Source of the DNA: Bacteroidetes bacterium 46-16
GTDB lineage: Bacteria; Bacteroidota; Bacteroidia; Chitinophagales; Chitinophagaceae
Assembly (NCBI GenBank): GCA_001897835.1
Contig: MKUN01000006.1
Location: 10,118 to 74,117, forward strand
Direction: 5' to 3'
DNA length: 64,000 bases
Shown here: positions 26,051 through 35,340 of the stretch, one piece after another
Layout: each line of letters opens with the position of its first letter
Numbering within the stretch: position 1 is the stretch's first letter
Notes under the pieces: model-generated
Database searches by the model: none
What the model was told of the DNA's origin: nothing
The model's input: only the letters and a program-made list of their open reading frames with translations
Program-made: the position numbers and the translations under genes

Positions 26051-26824
26051 ATGAAACGAGCACAATATCTTTTTATTCTTTTTATTCTTTTTCTCCTCGT
26101 ATCCCTTTTCTCATGTAAAAAGGATAGCGGCAAGAAATTCACCATTGATAACCGCAGCAACAGCAAAGATCTGGCTGTAGCGGTGTATGCATCGGAAAGC
26201 GACTATGTGAACAGTACGAATGCCATAGCCAGCGGAATGGCCCCTGCTAATGATGTATTTACTTTTCCGGCTTCGAAGCTAAACAAGGGGGGCACCTATT
26301 ATGTAGATGCCTACAGCAATGACTACCTATATACCAACTGGGTGAATGGCGATACAGCTATTATAGGGCGTGAAAACGAGACGCCCCGGAAATTTGCCTA
26401 CAGCGGCGAGGACATGTACAGCATCGTGAACGTAAGCATCAACCCAACCAATGCCCGCATATCGCTGCTCAACAGCACAGGTAGCAGCAGCCAATGGAAG
26501 GCCATAGATGCGCTGGACCTGGACGACGGGCACAGCATATGGTGGAGCCTGAGTGATGCAGAACAGTATGCAACGATCAGCATCAGCAAAAACACTACAG
26601 GCAGCTACTCTTACCTGGCCGGTACGGATACCGTGAACACAGCTTTCAGTTTCGGGGATATTGTAGGCTACCCCCTGTTTTCGCTGCTCCCGAATGAAAA
26701 CTACCTTCATTTTTTCGTGGTAAATACTAATGTGCACCCGACCATAGGAAATAATCAGCCACCAACTATCGACACGGTAGTGGCACTGATAAACGGCAAC
26801 CTGTATGTGCTAAAGCGGCAGTAA
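26051..26824 (+). CDS. Hypothetical lipoprotein
   Basis: A protein of 257 residues with a lipoprotein signal (MKRAQYLFILFILFLLVSLFSC). The mature part is predicted mainly beta, rich in Ser/Thr/Asn, resembling the DUF4397-like or fimbrillin-type lipoproteins of Bacteroidota without a motif I can name. It follows the first MORN gene by 94 bases on the same strand; no terminator is visible between them, so co-transcription is possible. Confidence 0.7.
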   Translation: MKRAQYLFILFILFLLVSLFSCKKDSGKKFTIDNRSNSKDLAVAVYASESDYVNSTNAIASGMAPANDVFTFPASKLNKGGTYYVDAYSNDYLYTNWVNGDTAIIGRENETPRKFAYSGEDMYSIVNVSINPTNARISLLNSTGSSSQWKAIDALDLDDGHSIWWSLSDAEQYATISISKNTTGSYSYLAGTDTVNTAFSFGDIVGYPLFSLLPNENYLHFFVVNTNVHPTIGNNQPPTIDTVVALINGNLYVLKRQ

Positions 26825-26922
26825 TACACCTCATGCCCCTGGCTGCATCATCCTAGTAAATAGCCTGTTAATCATTTAACGTTTTCTTCACTTTTGGTGC
26901 AACCCAATAGGTGTTTTCACTC

Positions 26923-26953
26923 TTGACAGCGATCAGCGACAAGCGTAGGTTTG
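26923..26953 (+). promoter_or_regulatory. Promoter of the T9SS cargo gene at 26984
   Basis: TTG (26923-26925), exactly 20 bases, TAGGTTTG (26946-26953): full consensus for the Bacteroidota housekeeping sigma factor, 30 bases before the start codon. Confidence 0.78.
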
Positions 26954-26983
26954 ATGTATTGTTCACCATAAAATACATAAGCT

Positions 26984-28696
26984 ATGAAAAAACAGTTCCT
27001 AAGGAAGCTTTTGCTTCGCACAGGTGTTTGCGTATTATCGCTCACCTGCCTGTTTTCAACCAAGGTATCCGCGCAGTTCAACCCGCCTACTGCATTTGAG
27101 GATACTTATCCTGCAACACCCTCAATAGGCCTCACCGGCCACACCTCCGCTTATTCTTTCTCTGGAGCTACGATACCTGGCTACGGCCCCATAGACCTGG
27201 TACTGGCAGGATGGGATGACGCAAACCCGCTGCAGCCGGAAGGTGTATCGTGGCGTTACCTGCAAATGGGTAATCCTACGGCTGTGCTTGCGCAGGGCAC
27301 TATTCCCTACAGCAATGTGCGGGACCTGGAAGTAGGCTGGCTGGATGTGCCGGGTGACCCCGAGATGCTCGTGGCCTACTACCTTAACGGTACAGGACAT
27401 ATGCTGGACGTGTACAGCATGTCGACAGGTACACCTGTATTATCGTACACGAACGTACTCTCGACCATGCCCAACTATACCCGCATCAGCATGGACTGCC
27501 ATGTGCCGCCTTATGCCATGGCTGTGGCCTGGGAAGATGTTGGTGGTATCAATACAGTTGTGGGTCTCAATAACGCACCCATCACCTTCAGCAATATACT
27601 GACGCTGACCGGCACTGCGGGCGAAACAGGTGTGGACCTTGCTTTTGTGCATACCAGCACAGGTCTTATGCTGCAAACCGCCTACTACAACCCGACCACA
27701 GGTAACATCACAGAATCTATGTTTGACTTCTGGACGGCATTGGGCACACTGGGTACCACCATCACCCCTACTGTGAATGATATAAACCCGGTAGGTGTTT
27801 GTAATGGCGTACAGCAGGACGACCCCAAAGCACCAAAACCCATCCGGGTATGCCCATACATCAATATAGACGGCCCCGGCCACTACAATGTAGATAACTG
27901 GGCCTATACCTACACTACGGACAATAATAATATCTCCGTGCGCCTGATGGACCTGAACACAAGTCCCTTTGCATCGACAGTGATCGTAAACAATGGCAGT
28001 GTGTGGGGCGGTATGACCACAAACGGCAACCAGAACATCAACCCCTTCTGCTATTACAATCGTATGAACTGCATGAATACGGGCATAGTGGTAGCCTGGT
28101 ACACGAATGCCATAGACCCGATGACCGGATCGACCGCAGGTTATATAGGGCTTAACATGAACGAGAACGGCACAGCACTGGTATCGGCCCCCGACTACCT
28201 TACTGTTGCCAATAACCCAACATGGGCCTCGCCCACCCCGGTACTATCGATCAGCAAGCAAGATGACCAGTTGCAATACATGTACACCGTGTTCCCGGAA
28301 ATGGACCCCTTCGGTAATTTCCAGCTTGAGAACAAGTATCCTCCCTTCTGCGTGAACTCTTTCAAGCAGGCGGGACAGGAACATAGTGAAGTGACCTGCA
28401 ATGATGAAGCAAAACGGGCGGCCTTCCTGGACGCACACAGCAAAGTAGCCGTGTACCCGAACCCATATACATCATCATTTAACCTGAGCATACCGGCAGA
28501 TTACCAGCAAGACGAACTGACGGTAACTGTGAGCGACCTGCTGGGTGTAAGCGTGGGCCAATACAAGGGTGCGGCCAACCATGCCAATACCTACCTGGCC
28601 CAACTGAGCAAGGGCCTGAGCAATGGTACCTACCTGGTACATGTGAACATAAACGGCAAGCTGAAACAAACCATGAAAGTGACGAAACTGCAATAA
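26984..28696 (+). CDS. T9SS-exported protein, propeller-like
   Basis: A secreted protein of 570 residues: signal peptide (MKKQFLRKLLLRTGVCVLSLTCLFSTKVSAQ), a long beta-rich middle with repeated strands about 45-50 residues apart (DLVLAGWDD, MLVAYYLNGTGHMLDVY, AMAVAWEDVGG), suggesting a beta-propeller, and a T9SS type A sorting domain (VYPNPYTSSFNLSI ... LKQTMKVTKLQ). It has the clearest promoter in its neighbourhood and its own terminator. Ligand or activity unknown. Confidence 0.85.
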   Translation: MKKQFLRKLLLRTGVCVLSLTCLFSTKVSAQFNPPTAFEDTYPATPSIGLTGHTSAYSFSGATIPGYGPIDLVLAGWDDANPLQPEGVSWRYLQMGNPTAVLAQGTIPYSNVRDLEVGWLDVPGDPEMLVAYYLNGTGHMLDVYSMSTGTPVLSYTNVLSTMPNYTRISMDCHVPPYAMAVAWEDVGGINTVVGLNNAPITFSNILTLTGTAGETGVDLAFVHTSTGLMLQTAYYNPTTGNITESMFDFWTALGTLGTTITPTVNDINPVGVCNGVQQDDPKAPKPIRVCPYINIDGPGHYNVDNWAYTYTTDNNNISVRLMDLNTSPFASTVIVNNGSVWGGMTTNGNQNINPFCYYNRMNCMNTGIVVAWYTNAIDPMTGSTAGYIGLNMNENGTALVSAPDYLTVANNPTWASPTPVLSISKQDDQLQYMYTVFPEMDPFGNFQLENKYPPFCVNSFKQAGQEHSEVTCNDEAKRAAFLDAHSKVAVYPNPYTSSFNLSIPADYQQDELTVTVSDLLGVSVGQYKGAANHANTYLAQLSKGLSNGTYLVHVNINGKLKQTMKVTKLQ

Positions 28697-28711
28697 ACAA
28701 TAACCATTAAC

Positions 28712-28748
28712 AAGCGGGCATTGCTGAAAAGCGGTGCCCGCTTTTGTT
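28712..28748 (+). terminator. Terminator of the T9SS cargo gene
   Basis: AAGCGGGCA (28712-28720) pairs with TGCCCGCTT (28735-28743), with a T-rich end. Confidence 0.8.
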
Positions 28749-28783
28749 TGCAGCAATAATAACATTTGCCTATTTTACGGTAC

Positions 28784-30151
28784 ATGCCAGCCGAAACTCA
28801 AAACAAAATAAAACCGCAGCTCCGGCTCTTCGACATGACAATGGTAGTGGCGGGGCTGGTGATCGGCATGGGTATTTTCCGTACACCGGCTGCGGTAGCA
28901 CAGATGGCCGGCACGCCCGCGATCTTCTTCCTGGCATGGATAACTGGGGCTGTGGTGAGTTTCATAGGAGGCATCACCTTTGCCGAGATCGGCTCACGCT
29001 ACCCTGCGGCAGGTGGTTTTTACAAGATACTCTCGCACTGCTATCATCCCTGCTTTGCCTTTATGGTGAACTGGGTAGTGATACTGAGCAATGCGGGAGC
29101 GATGGCCGCAGTGGCTATCATGGGGGCAGAATATATAGCCCCGGTACTGCTGCCAAAGGTGGCACATGAGCAGGCGGTAATGATGATAACGGTAGCATCG
29201 CTACTGGTACTATACCTGATGAATATGCGGGGCTACAAAACCAGCGCCAGGCTGCTGAACGGGCTGATGGTGATAAAGCTGGGCATGCTGGCCCTGCTGA
29301 TCGCGGCGGTATTCTTTGTGAATGGCGATGCCACTGCGCCAGTTGGGGCTGTGCCTTCACCTGTTACAGGCAATATGTTCAGGGCCTTCCTGCTCTGCTT
29401 CATACCTGTATTCTTCACTTATGGCGGATACCAGCAGACCATGAACTTCGGCAAGGATGTGGCCGATGCACGGCGCACCATGCCAAGGGCTATATTTTAC
29501 GGCATAGCCATCATACTAACGGTGTACCTGAGCGTGAACTATTCTTTTTACAAGGTGCTGGGACTTAAGGGGCTGGCAGGCTCTACCACAATCGCAGCCG
29601 ATGTATCGGGTGTGATGCTGGGGCCTGTGGCTTATAAACTGGTGGCAGTAACCATGTTCCTGAGTGTAATGGCCTATGTTAACGTGGGCCTGATGAGCAA
29701 CCCGCGCGTATATTTTGCCATGGCCGAGGATAAGGTATTGCCCCCTATCTTCAAGCGCATTAACAGCAAGACGCAGGTGCAGGAGTTTGCACTAAGCGTG
29801 TTCTGTGCTTTTATACTGGTCACCTTATTTTTTCTGAACTCCTTTCAAAAGATACTGGAGCAGGTAATGTTCTTCGACAGTATCGGTTTTATGGCAGCTG
29901 CAGCATCGATCTTCATATTGCGGCAGCGTGCCAAAAAAGAGGGTGAGCCCAAAGACATCTACAAGATCAGGGGCTACCCCATCCTGCCCACCTTCTTCAT
30001 ACTGGTGTACCTGGGTGTAAACATCAGTGTGTTCTATGCCAACCCGATGGCAGCATTTACGGGATTTATACTCTTCATCGGCGGGATCCCGCTGTATTAT
30101 TTAATTAGATTTGCCGTAAACAGGAACAAAGCTATAACAGAACAAGTATGA
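28784..30151 (+). CDS. APC-family amino acid permease
   Basis: A 455-residue inner-membrane transporter with about twelve helices, of the amino acid-polyamine-organocation superfamily. Helix 1 carries the GLVIGMGIFRTPA substrate-binding break and the loop FAEIGSRYPAAGGFY is typical. The start is taken at the ATG at 28784 (MPAETQNKIKPQLRLFDMTM); the frame opens six codons earlier. Its stop overlaps the start of the next gene by four bases (ATGA), so the two are translationally coupled. The substrate is probably an amino acid handled by the downstream PLP enzyme; which one is unknown. Confidence 0.9.
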   Translation: MPAETQNKIKPQLRLFDMTMVVAGLVIGMGIFRTPAAVAQMAGTPAIFFLAWITGAVVSFIGGITFAEIGSRYPAAGGFYKILSHCYHPCFAFMVNWVVILSNAGAMAAVAIMGAEYIAPVLLPKVAHEQAVMMITVASLLVLYLMNMRGYKTSARLLNGLMVIKLGMLALLIAAVFFVNGDATAPVGAVPSPVTGNMFRAFLLCFIPVFFTYGGYQQTMNFGKDVADARRTMPRAIFYGIAIILTVYLSVNYSFYKVLGLKGLAGSTTIAADVSGVMLGPVAYKLVAVTMFLSVMAYVNVGLMSNPRVYFAMAEDKVLPPIFKRINSKTQVQEFALSVFCAFILVTLFFLNSFQKILEQVMFFDSIGFMAAAASIFILRQRAKKEGEPKDIYKIRGYPILPTFFILVYLGVNISVFYANPMAAFTGFILFIGGIPLYYLIRFAVNRNKAITEQV

Positions 30152-31314
30152 CCGACCGCGCACAACTTAAATCGCAGTTCTTACTGGACCCCGGGATCGC
30201 GTATCTCAACTTTGGTTCATTCGGGGCATGCCCAAAACCAATATTCGGGGATTATCAAAAGTGGCAACTGCTGCTGGAGCGGGAGCCTGTGCAGTTCATA
30301 GCCATGAACAGCAGTGCCAACCTGGAAACGTCGCGCAAGGCTCTGGCGGCTTATATCCATTGCGATGCGGACGACCTGGTGTACACCAGCAATCCATCGT
30401 ATGCCATCAATATCATCGCCAAAAGCCTGGAGCTAAAAGCAGGAGATGAAATACTGAGCACTGATATAGAATACGGCGCAATGGACCGTACCTGGAACTA
30501 TTATTGCAGGAAGGCCCGGGCGAAGTATGTGCGCCAGCCCATAAGGTTACCTGTGCAATCGAAAGAAGATATCATCAAGCAGTTCTGGAAGGGCTATAAT
30601 GAGCGGACGAAAGCCATTTTCATATCGCAGATCACGAGTGCCACGGCATTGATACTACCGGTGAAAGAGATATGCGCAATGGCCAAAGAGCGCGGCCTGC
30701 TGACCATAGTGGACGGGGCGCATGTGCCCGGCCATATAGCCCTGGACCTTGCTGAATTGGAAGCCGATATATACACGGGCGCCTGCCATAAGTGGATGAT
30801 GACGCCCAAGGGCTGCTCCTTCCTGTATGTAAAAAAAGAATACCAGCCTTTATTTGATCCCCTGGTGGTGAGCTGGGGCTATGAAGCAGCGATGCCATCG
30901 CATTCGCAATTCCTCGACTATCACCAGATGCAGGGCACAAGGGATTTTTCAGCATTCCTTACCGTGCCTAAAGCTATCGACTTCATGAAAGAACATGACT
31001 GGTGGACAGTGGCTGCAAACTGCAGGAAGATGGTGCAAGATAATGTGGCGCGCTTCTGCGAACTGCTCGGTTCTAAACCTTTATGCCCAGTTACTGATGA
31101 TTTCCTCGGGCAGATGTGCAGCATACCGATAAAGACAGCAGCACCGGAACAGTTACAAAGACATCTTTTCGAACATTATAAAATAGAGGTGCCGGTAATG
31201 CGGCAGGATGAGCAAATCTTCCTGCGCTACTCCATCAATGCCTTCAATACACAGGATGACCTGGACAGGCTTTATGAGGCAATAAGCGAAATAATAAAAG
31301 CGGGGGAACTCTAG
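30148..31314 (+). CDS. Class V aminotransferase-fold PLP enzyme
   Basis: A PLP-dependent enzyme of 388 residues from the class V group that includes isopenicillin-N epimerase, cysteine desulfurases and kynureninase. It opens with YLNFGSFGACPKPIF, as in epimerase-like members. TIVDGAHVPGHIALDL gives the PLP-contacting Asp and His, and the Schiff-base lysine is in ACHKWMMTPKGCSFLY. No cysteine of the desulfurase type is present. The four-base overlap with the permease gene suggests uptake and conversion of one amino acid. The exact reaction is not decidable by eye. Confidence 0.87.
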   Translation: MTDRAQLKSQFLLDPGIAYLNFGSFGACPKPIFGDYQKWQLLLEREPVQFIAMNSSANLETSRKALAAYIHCDADDLVYTSNPSYAINIIAKSLELKAGDEILSTDIEYGAMDRTWNYYCRKARAKYVRQPIRLPVQSKEDIIKQFWKGYNERTKAIFISQITSATALILPVKEICAMAKERGLLTIVDGAHVPGHIALDLAELEADIYTGACHKWMMTPKGCSFLYVKKEYQPLFDPLVVSWGYEAAMPSHSQFLDYHQMQGTRDFSAFLTVPKAIDFMKEHDWWTVAANCRKMVQDNVARFCELLGSKPLCPVTDDFLGQMCSIPIKTAAPEQLQRHLFEHYKIEVPVMRQDEQIFLRYSINAFNTQDDLDRLYEAISEIIKAGEL

Positions 31315-31372
31315 ACCCAAAGGATAATTGATACCATACTACTACTCTTATATGGTTTTAACTATAAAAAAA

Positions 31373-31389
31373 TGATATTTGCATCGCAT
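31373..31389 (+). promoter_or_regulatory. Motif shared by the two MORN genes, copy 2
   Basis: TGATATTTG, three bases, CGCAT, ending 11 bases before the start codon; the same as at 23435-23451 with identical internal spacing. Confidence 0.4.
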
Positions 31390-31400
31390 TTAGATTTATT

Positions 31401-33587
31401 ATGAAATACTCTATCAGGATATTATGCATATTCTATTATATAACCCCTATTTTTTGTCACGCACAGACAGATACAACCTTCCTCAATAGTGAATGGAAAG
31501 AAACGGACAAAGTCAATGCGAACTATTACCGGCTAAGAACCAAATTAGGGGATAGGCAATATGTTGTAGAAGACCATTACCTGGACGGCCAGATTCAAAT
31601 GCGAGGGCATTACAGCCAGTTCGTACCAGCCAATGAAGATAGTATAGGCAATCCTGCACATAATGGTATTTTCGTTTATTACGACAACTACTCCAATACC
31701 AAAACGGCTGAAGGGGAACTATCCCTGGGAAAAAAGACAGGAAGATGGAAGGATTATTTTGTAAATAGCGAATACCTGAAAGCCGAATATGAATTTAACG
31801 ACGGTCAATTAGATGGGAAAGCAGTCTATTACGACTCACTGACCCATAAAGTAATGTTAGAAGGCTACTATACTGCAAATAAACAAACGGGAAAATGGAA
31901 AACTTACTATGTGCCCTCTGGCAAACTGGCAAAGAAGTTTTTTTTTGGAGATGGAGAAGCAATAGGTTCTGCCAAATATTTTTATGAAAGCGGCGAACTC
32001 ATGGCTGAAGGTAAATGCAATGAACATACAGGACGGGAAGGGGAATGGACCTACTATGATAAGTATGCTTTTGTTACCAAAACTGAAACTTTTTTGCACG
32101 ATACACTAGATGGCCGCTGTCGCAAATATAAAGTATGGTTTTCAAGCCGTTCATATGCAAATTGCTTATGGCAGGAGTATTATTATAAACAGGGAGTACT
32201 ATGTGATACGGTTAAAGTTTTTGATATAAATACGGGGAAATTGAAATATAGCGCGGTGATGAAGGATGGCAAATTAGATGGAGCATATTCATTATACAAC
32301 CAAAATCATTTAGAGAAGACTGGGAATTTTAAAGACAGTCTCAGGATGGGTACCTGGAAAGAGTTTTATCCTGGGACAGATAAAATACAGAGCGAGGCGA
32401 ACTATACAAATGGTAAACTGGATGGTATAATGACTACGTTTGATAAAGATGGGCATAAAAAAAGTGAATTGCATTATGAAAAAGGATGGCAAAGTGGCAC
32501 ACAAAAAAAATACTATGGAAACGGCAAACTTAAATCAGTGGAAACATGGGACTATAATGAACCTGAAGGGCCGGCAATTTATTATGATTCAGTAACAGGG
32601 CAACCCAACCGGGAACTAACTTATTTCACAGACAAAACCAACTTAATGGAATTGAATGGCTATTGTGCCAACTACTATGAACCAGGGATCATAAAAACTG
32701 AAGGAATTCTAATGTATGGCGAAAAGAACGGGGAGTGGAAATTTTATGACGAATATGGCAGATTGAGTTCCATAAAGTATTTCGAGAGAGGATTACTTTC
32801 CGGGTCTTTTATACAATATTATACCCGTACAGGTAAAAAAGCTGTAGAGGGATATTTTGTTAATAATAAGAGAGAAGGGCTATTCAAGTATTATTTTAAA
32901 AATTCGGATAGCCTGTCCTGTCTTGAGCGTTATCGAAATGATAGCATGGAGGGACATTTTGTTTATTACCATGAACCCGGAATTATAAAAAGCAAAGGTG
33001 ATTACAAAGCAAATGTGAGGGAAGGCAAATGGGAATTCTATTATTATAATGGGCAAATGAAAAGTACTGAATATTATAAGGGGGGTATAAAAAACGGCCC
33101 TGCCAGATATTATGATTCTGTGAGCGGAAACCTGATAGAATCTGGCAACTATTTGAACGACTCAGCAGATGGTGAGTGGATATTTCAACAAACAGTTGAA
33201 CCCATTCGATCTGTCATTGTACACTTTACTAACGGACAGGCTAATGGATCGTTAATTGTATATGACGCCAATAAACGCCCCATACTTAAAGGGAATTACA
33301 ACCACGACAAAAAGGACGGGCTATGGGCAGGGTATTATCCCCAAAGTAATCAAATACTGATACAAGCAAATTTTAAAAACGATATCCTTACGGGGGATAT
33401 GGACATCTACTATCCCAATAGTAAAAAGATGATATCACAAACATATGATAGTGATGGACAAAAGACCTCTGAAAAATATTTTGATGAAAACAACAGACCA
33501 CTGGAACAACCGGATCTGAAAATGCGTCTTACCATCGACAAAGAAATGAAAGGACTCGCCGGATATATTTTAAATACACCGGAATAA
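31401..33587 (+). CDS. Secreted MORN_2-repeat protein (paralogue 2)
   Basis: A protein of 728 residues. A signal peptide (MKYSIRILCIFYYITPIFCHAQ) is followed by MORN_2 units almost to the end (GEKNGEWKFYDEYGRL, REGKWEFYYYNGQMKS). It aligns with the 831-residue paralogue at 23461 in the N-terminal segment (YVVEDHYLDGQIQMRGHY versus YKVEEFYMNGHLQMSGHY) and in the central NGYCANYYEPGIIKTEG block, but has fewer units. The last 25 residues are not MORN-like (MRLTIDKEMKGLAGYILNTPE). The DNA is visibly more A/T-rich than the flanking permease and aminotransferase genes. Function unknown; no sorting domain or lipobox. Confidence 0.84.
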   Translation: MKYSIRILCIFYYITPIFCHAQTDTTFLNSEWKETDKVNANYYRLRTKLGDRQYVVEDHYLDGQIQMRGHYSQFVPANEDSIGNPAHNGIFVYYDNYSNTKTAEGELSLGKKTGRWKDYFVNSEYLKAEYEFNDGQLDGKAVYYDSLTHKVMLEGYYTANKQTGKWKTYYVPSGKLAKKFFFGDGEAIGSAKYFYESGELMAEGKCNEHTGREGEWTYYDKYAFVTKTETFLHDTLDGRCRKYKVWFSSRSYANCLWQEYYYKQGVLCDTVKVFDINTGKLKYSAVMKDGKLDGAYSLYNQNHLEKTGNFKDSLRMGTWKEFYPGTDKIQSEANYTNGKLDGIMTTFDKDGHKKSELHYEKGWQSGTQKKYYGNGKLKSVETWDYNEPEGPAIYYDSVTGQPNRELTYFTDKTNLMELNGYCANYYEPGIIKTEGILMYGEKNGEWKFYDEYGRLSSIKYFERGLLSGSFIQYYTRTGKKAVEGYFVNNKREGLFKYYFKNSDSLSCLERYRNDSMEGHFVYYHEPGIIKSKGDYKANVREGKWEFYYYNGQMKSTEYYKGGIKNGPARYYDSVSGNLIESGNYLNDSADGEWIFQQTVEPIRSVIVHFTNGQANGSLIVYDANKRPILKGNYNHDKKDGLWAGYYPQSNQILIQANFKNDILTGDMDIYYPNSKKMISQTYDSDGQKTSEKYFDENNRPLEQPDLKMRLTIDKEMKGLAGYILNTPE

Positions 33588-33591
33588 CTTA

Positions 33592-33617
33592 ATAAGGGAG
33601 CATTTTTGCTCCCTTAT
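33592..33617. terminator. Terminator-like hairpin between convergent genes
   Basis: ATAAGGGAGCA and TGCTCCCTTAT form a perfect 11-base stem around TTTT. No long T-run follows on either strand, but the position just after the MORN stop fits a terminator. Confidence 0.6.
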
Positions 33618-33636
33618 GCAAACCATATAAAATATA

Positions 33637-34485
33637 TTACTGTTTCGCCCAATTAAGCGTCCGAATGTTTCTTCCACCCTGCATTATCGAGATAAAATAA
33701 GTACCATTCGCAAGGTCGGAAACATCCAACGAGGTATTTAGTGCTTGCACTTCCTGCCTGCGGATGCTGCGGCCATATGCATCGGACAAGGTTATTACGC
33801 TGGGTTTATTATCGGGCATTTGCAGGTTCAGGGTGCCTGATGACGGGTTGGGGAAGAGCTTAATGTTATTAGTGTAAGCAGCAGGACCATTCACCGAATT
33901 GACCGTATCACCGGTCATGTTGATGTTATCGACGTTAGGTACGAACCAATCGTTGGTAGCGATGTATTTAAAGGCTATATACGTGCTGCCGTTGTATGGT
34001 GGTATGGCAAAGCCCCCTGTATCGCGCCAGTTATTACTGCTGGATGCCCATGCAGTAAGATCGGCAAGTAAGACAACAGTATCGGCCAGCGCAGGATCTG
34101 GCGATCCGGTAAGGTAGTAGATGCCAAAATGATCTTGTGCCGTAAAGGTATCGGTAATGGAATATAGGTTTATTTTCAGCGAATCGAGATGGCCACCGCC
34201 ATAAAAATGAAAAGGCGGCGATACATACCAGTCCGTAACAGTATCCGTACCGGGATTACCAACCGGGTAATCGTGCGACAGCGCATTGGGTGCAGAATAC
34301 CCACCAGCCCCTATATTCCAGGGAAAGTAGCCTGTAGCACCTTTGGTGAATTGCTGCCAGCCAGCCTGCTCAGGGGCATTATCGAAGCCCGAATAATAGG
34401 GCAAGGTGGTTTGGGCATTGATGACAGAAACCGTCGATAAAGAGCAAAAAAGCAAGAGGGACAAGTGAAGTAGTGTCTTTTTCAT
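33637..34485 (-). CDS. T9SS-exported protein with a choice-of-anchor-J-like domain
   Basis: A secreted protein of 282 residues. The start used is the ATG at 34483-34485 (MKKTLLHLSLLLFCSLSTVSVINAQ, signal peptide); the frame runs 22 codons further up without sense. The N-terminal domain (YYSGFDNAPEQAGWQQ ... DWYVSPPFHF ... TYIAFKYIATNDWFVPNVDNINM) looks like the choice-of-anchor J / cleaved-adhesin jelly roll, which often binds carbohydrate or protein. The end (LFPNPSSGTLNLQM ... IRTLNWAKQ) is a T9SS type A sorting domain, close in sequence to that of the protein at 35341 (both have a YGR-I/C-I-RR turn and end RTLNWAKQ / KTLTWTKE). Confidence 0.83.
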   Translation of the reverse strand: MKKTLLHLSLLLFCSLSTVSVINAQTTLPYYSGFDNAPEQAGWQQFTKGATGYFPWNIGAGGYSAPNALSHDYPVGNPGTDTVTDWYVSPPFHFYGGGHLDSLKINLYSITDTFTAQDHFGIYYLTGSPDPALADTVVLLADLTAWASSSNNWRDTGGFAIPPYNGSTYIAFKYIATNDWFVPNVDNINMTGDTVNSVNGPAAYTNNIKLFPNPSSGTLNLQMPDNKPSVITLSDAYGRSIRRQEVQALNTSLDVSDLANGTYFISIMQGGRNIRTLNWAKQ

Positions 34486-34860
34486 GTTAATGTGTTTTTT
34501 TGGTGTAACAATAAGTAAGTGCAAGCGCCTTGTGGGCGTTTGTATTAACATAGACGGTAAAAAAGGCTTTAAGCACTAAAAAAATAACAAATAGATTTTA
34601 CAACCATGCAAGCACAACAGATAGCATCAAAATAAATTAATACAGTAGCAGATGAACGCAATAAAATAGTTCTTATCATTGCAACATGATAATGCCGATA
34701 AAATATACACGATGCTGGAAACATGCTGCGCATGCTGCGAAGTGTACGGTATTACTATCCTGATATAAATACAAAAGAACATAGTAAGAGGTCCTTCGGC
34801 ACAAGCGGAGGGCCTCTTTTCATTTAGCATCATTTATCAAAAAAAGTAAAAGACAAAGTC
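34486..34860. other. Gene-free region with an orphan terminator
   Basis: There are 375 bases between divergent genes. I see no protein-coding content. The right part holds a strong terminator-like hairpin (34787-34820) with no gene in front of it on the plus strand. A repeated ATGCTG/CATGCTGCG cluster lies near 34711-34740. It may contain a small RNA or a leader of the thioesterase gene. Confidence 0.5.
34787..34820 (+). terminator. Orphan terminator or attenuator before the thioesterase gene
   Basis: AGAGGTCCTTCG (34787-34798) pairs with CGGAGGGCCTCT (34806-34817) including two G-U pairs, followed by TTTT. It lies 40 bases upstream of the next start codon and after no known gene, so it must end either a small RNA or an attenuated leader. 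Confidence 0.6.
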
Positions 34861-35271
34861 ATGAAACTGATCAACAAAAAAATATGCATGGGCAAGGACA
34901 TAGGCATACACGGCAATATGTTTGGCGGCATACTGATGGCATGGATAGATGAGGCAGCCGCTGCATTTGCCACAGAGTATTGTTGCACCCCCAATATGGT
35001 GACCCTGCGCGTGGGAGAACTGATATTCAAAAAACCGATAAAAAGCGGCAACCACATACGTATATATGGCGATGTGACCCACATGGGTAAGACATCCATA
35101 ACGCTGAATATAGAAGTACGCAAGTACAACCTGTATAGCGGCGAGGATACGGTGGTATGCGTTACCTCAATAACCTTTGTACGGATAGATGATGATGGCA
35201 ACCCAACCCCTATAGGCGAAACGGTGCGCAATAAACATACCTTGTCCACTGAAGCCTGTGCCACAGGATGA
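34861..35271 (+). CDS. Hotdog-fold acyl-CoA thioesterase
   Basis: A hydrolase of 136 residues that cleaves acyl-CoA to free acid and CoA, of the YciA/BFIT-like hotdog group. The motif GNMFGGILMAWIDEAAAAFA holds the helix and catalytic Asp, and NHIRIYGDVTHMGKTSITLNIEV is the central strand pair; VTSITFVRIDDDG closes the fold. A single-gene unit with a bidirectional terminator. Its acyl-chain preference is unknown. Confidence 0.88.
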   Translation: MKLINKKICMGKDIGIHGNMFGGILMAWIDEAAAAFATEYCCTPNMVTLRVGELIFKKPIKSGNHIRIYGDVTHMGKTSITLNIEVRKYNLYSGEDTVVCVTSITFVRIDDDGNPTPIGETVRNKHTLSTEACATG

Positions 35272-35284
35272 TATGGAATGGCAT

Positions 35285-35321
35285 AAAAAACTATCCGGGA
35301 GCTGTGAAGCCCCCGGATAGT
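35285..35321. terminator. Terminator between convergent genes
   Basis: ACTATCCGGG (35290-35299) pairs with CCCGGATAGT (35312-35321). The A-run at 35285-35290 gives T on the minus strand, so it mainly ends the T9SS gene at 35341. Confidence 0.8.
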
Positions 35322-35340
35322 AAACATGCTCACAAATCAT

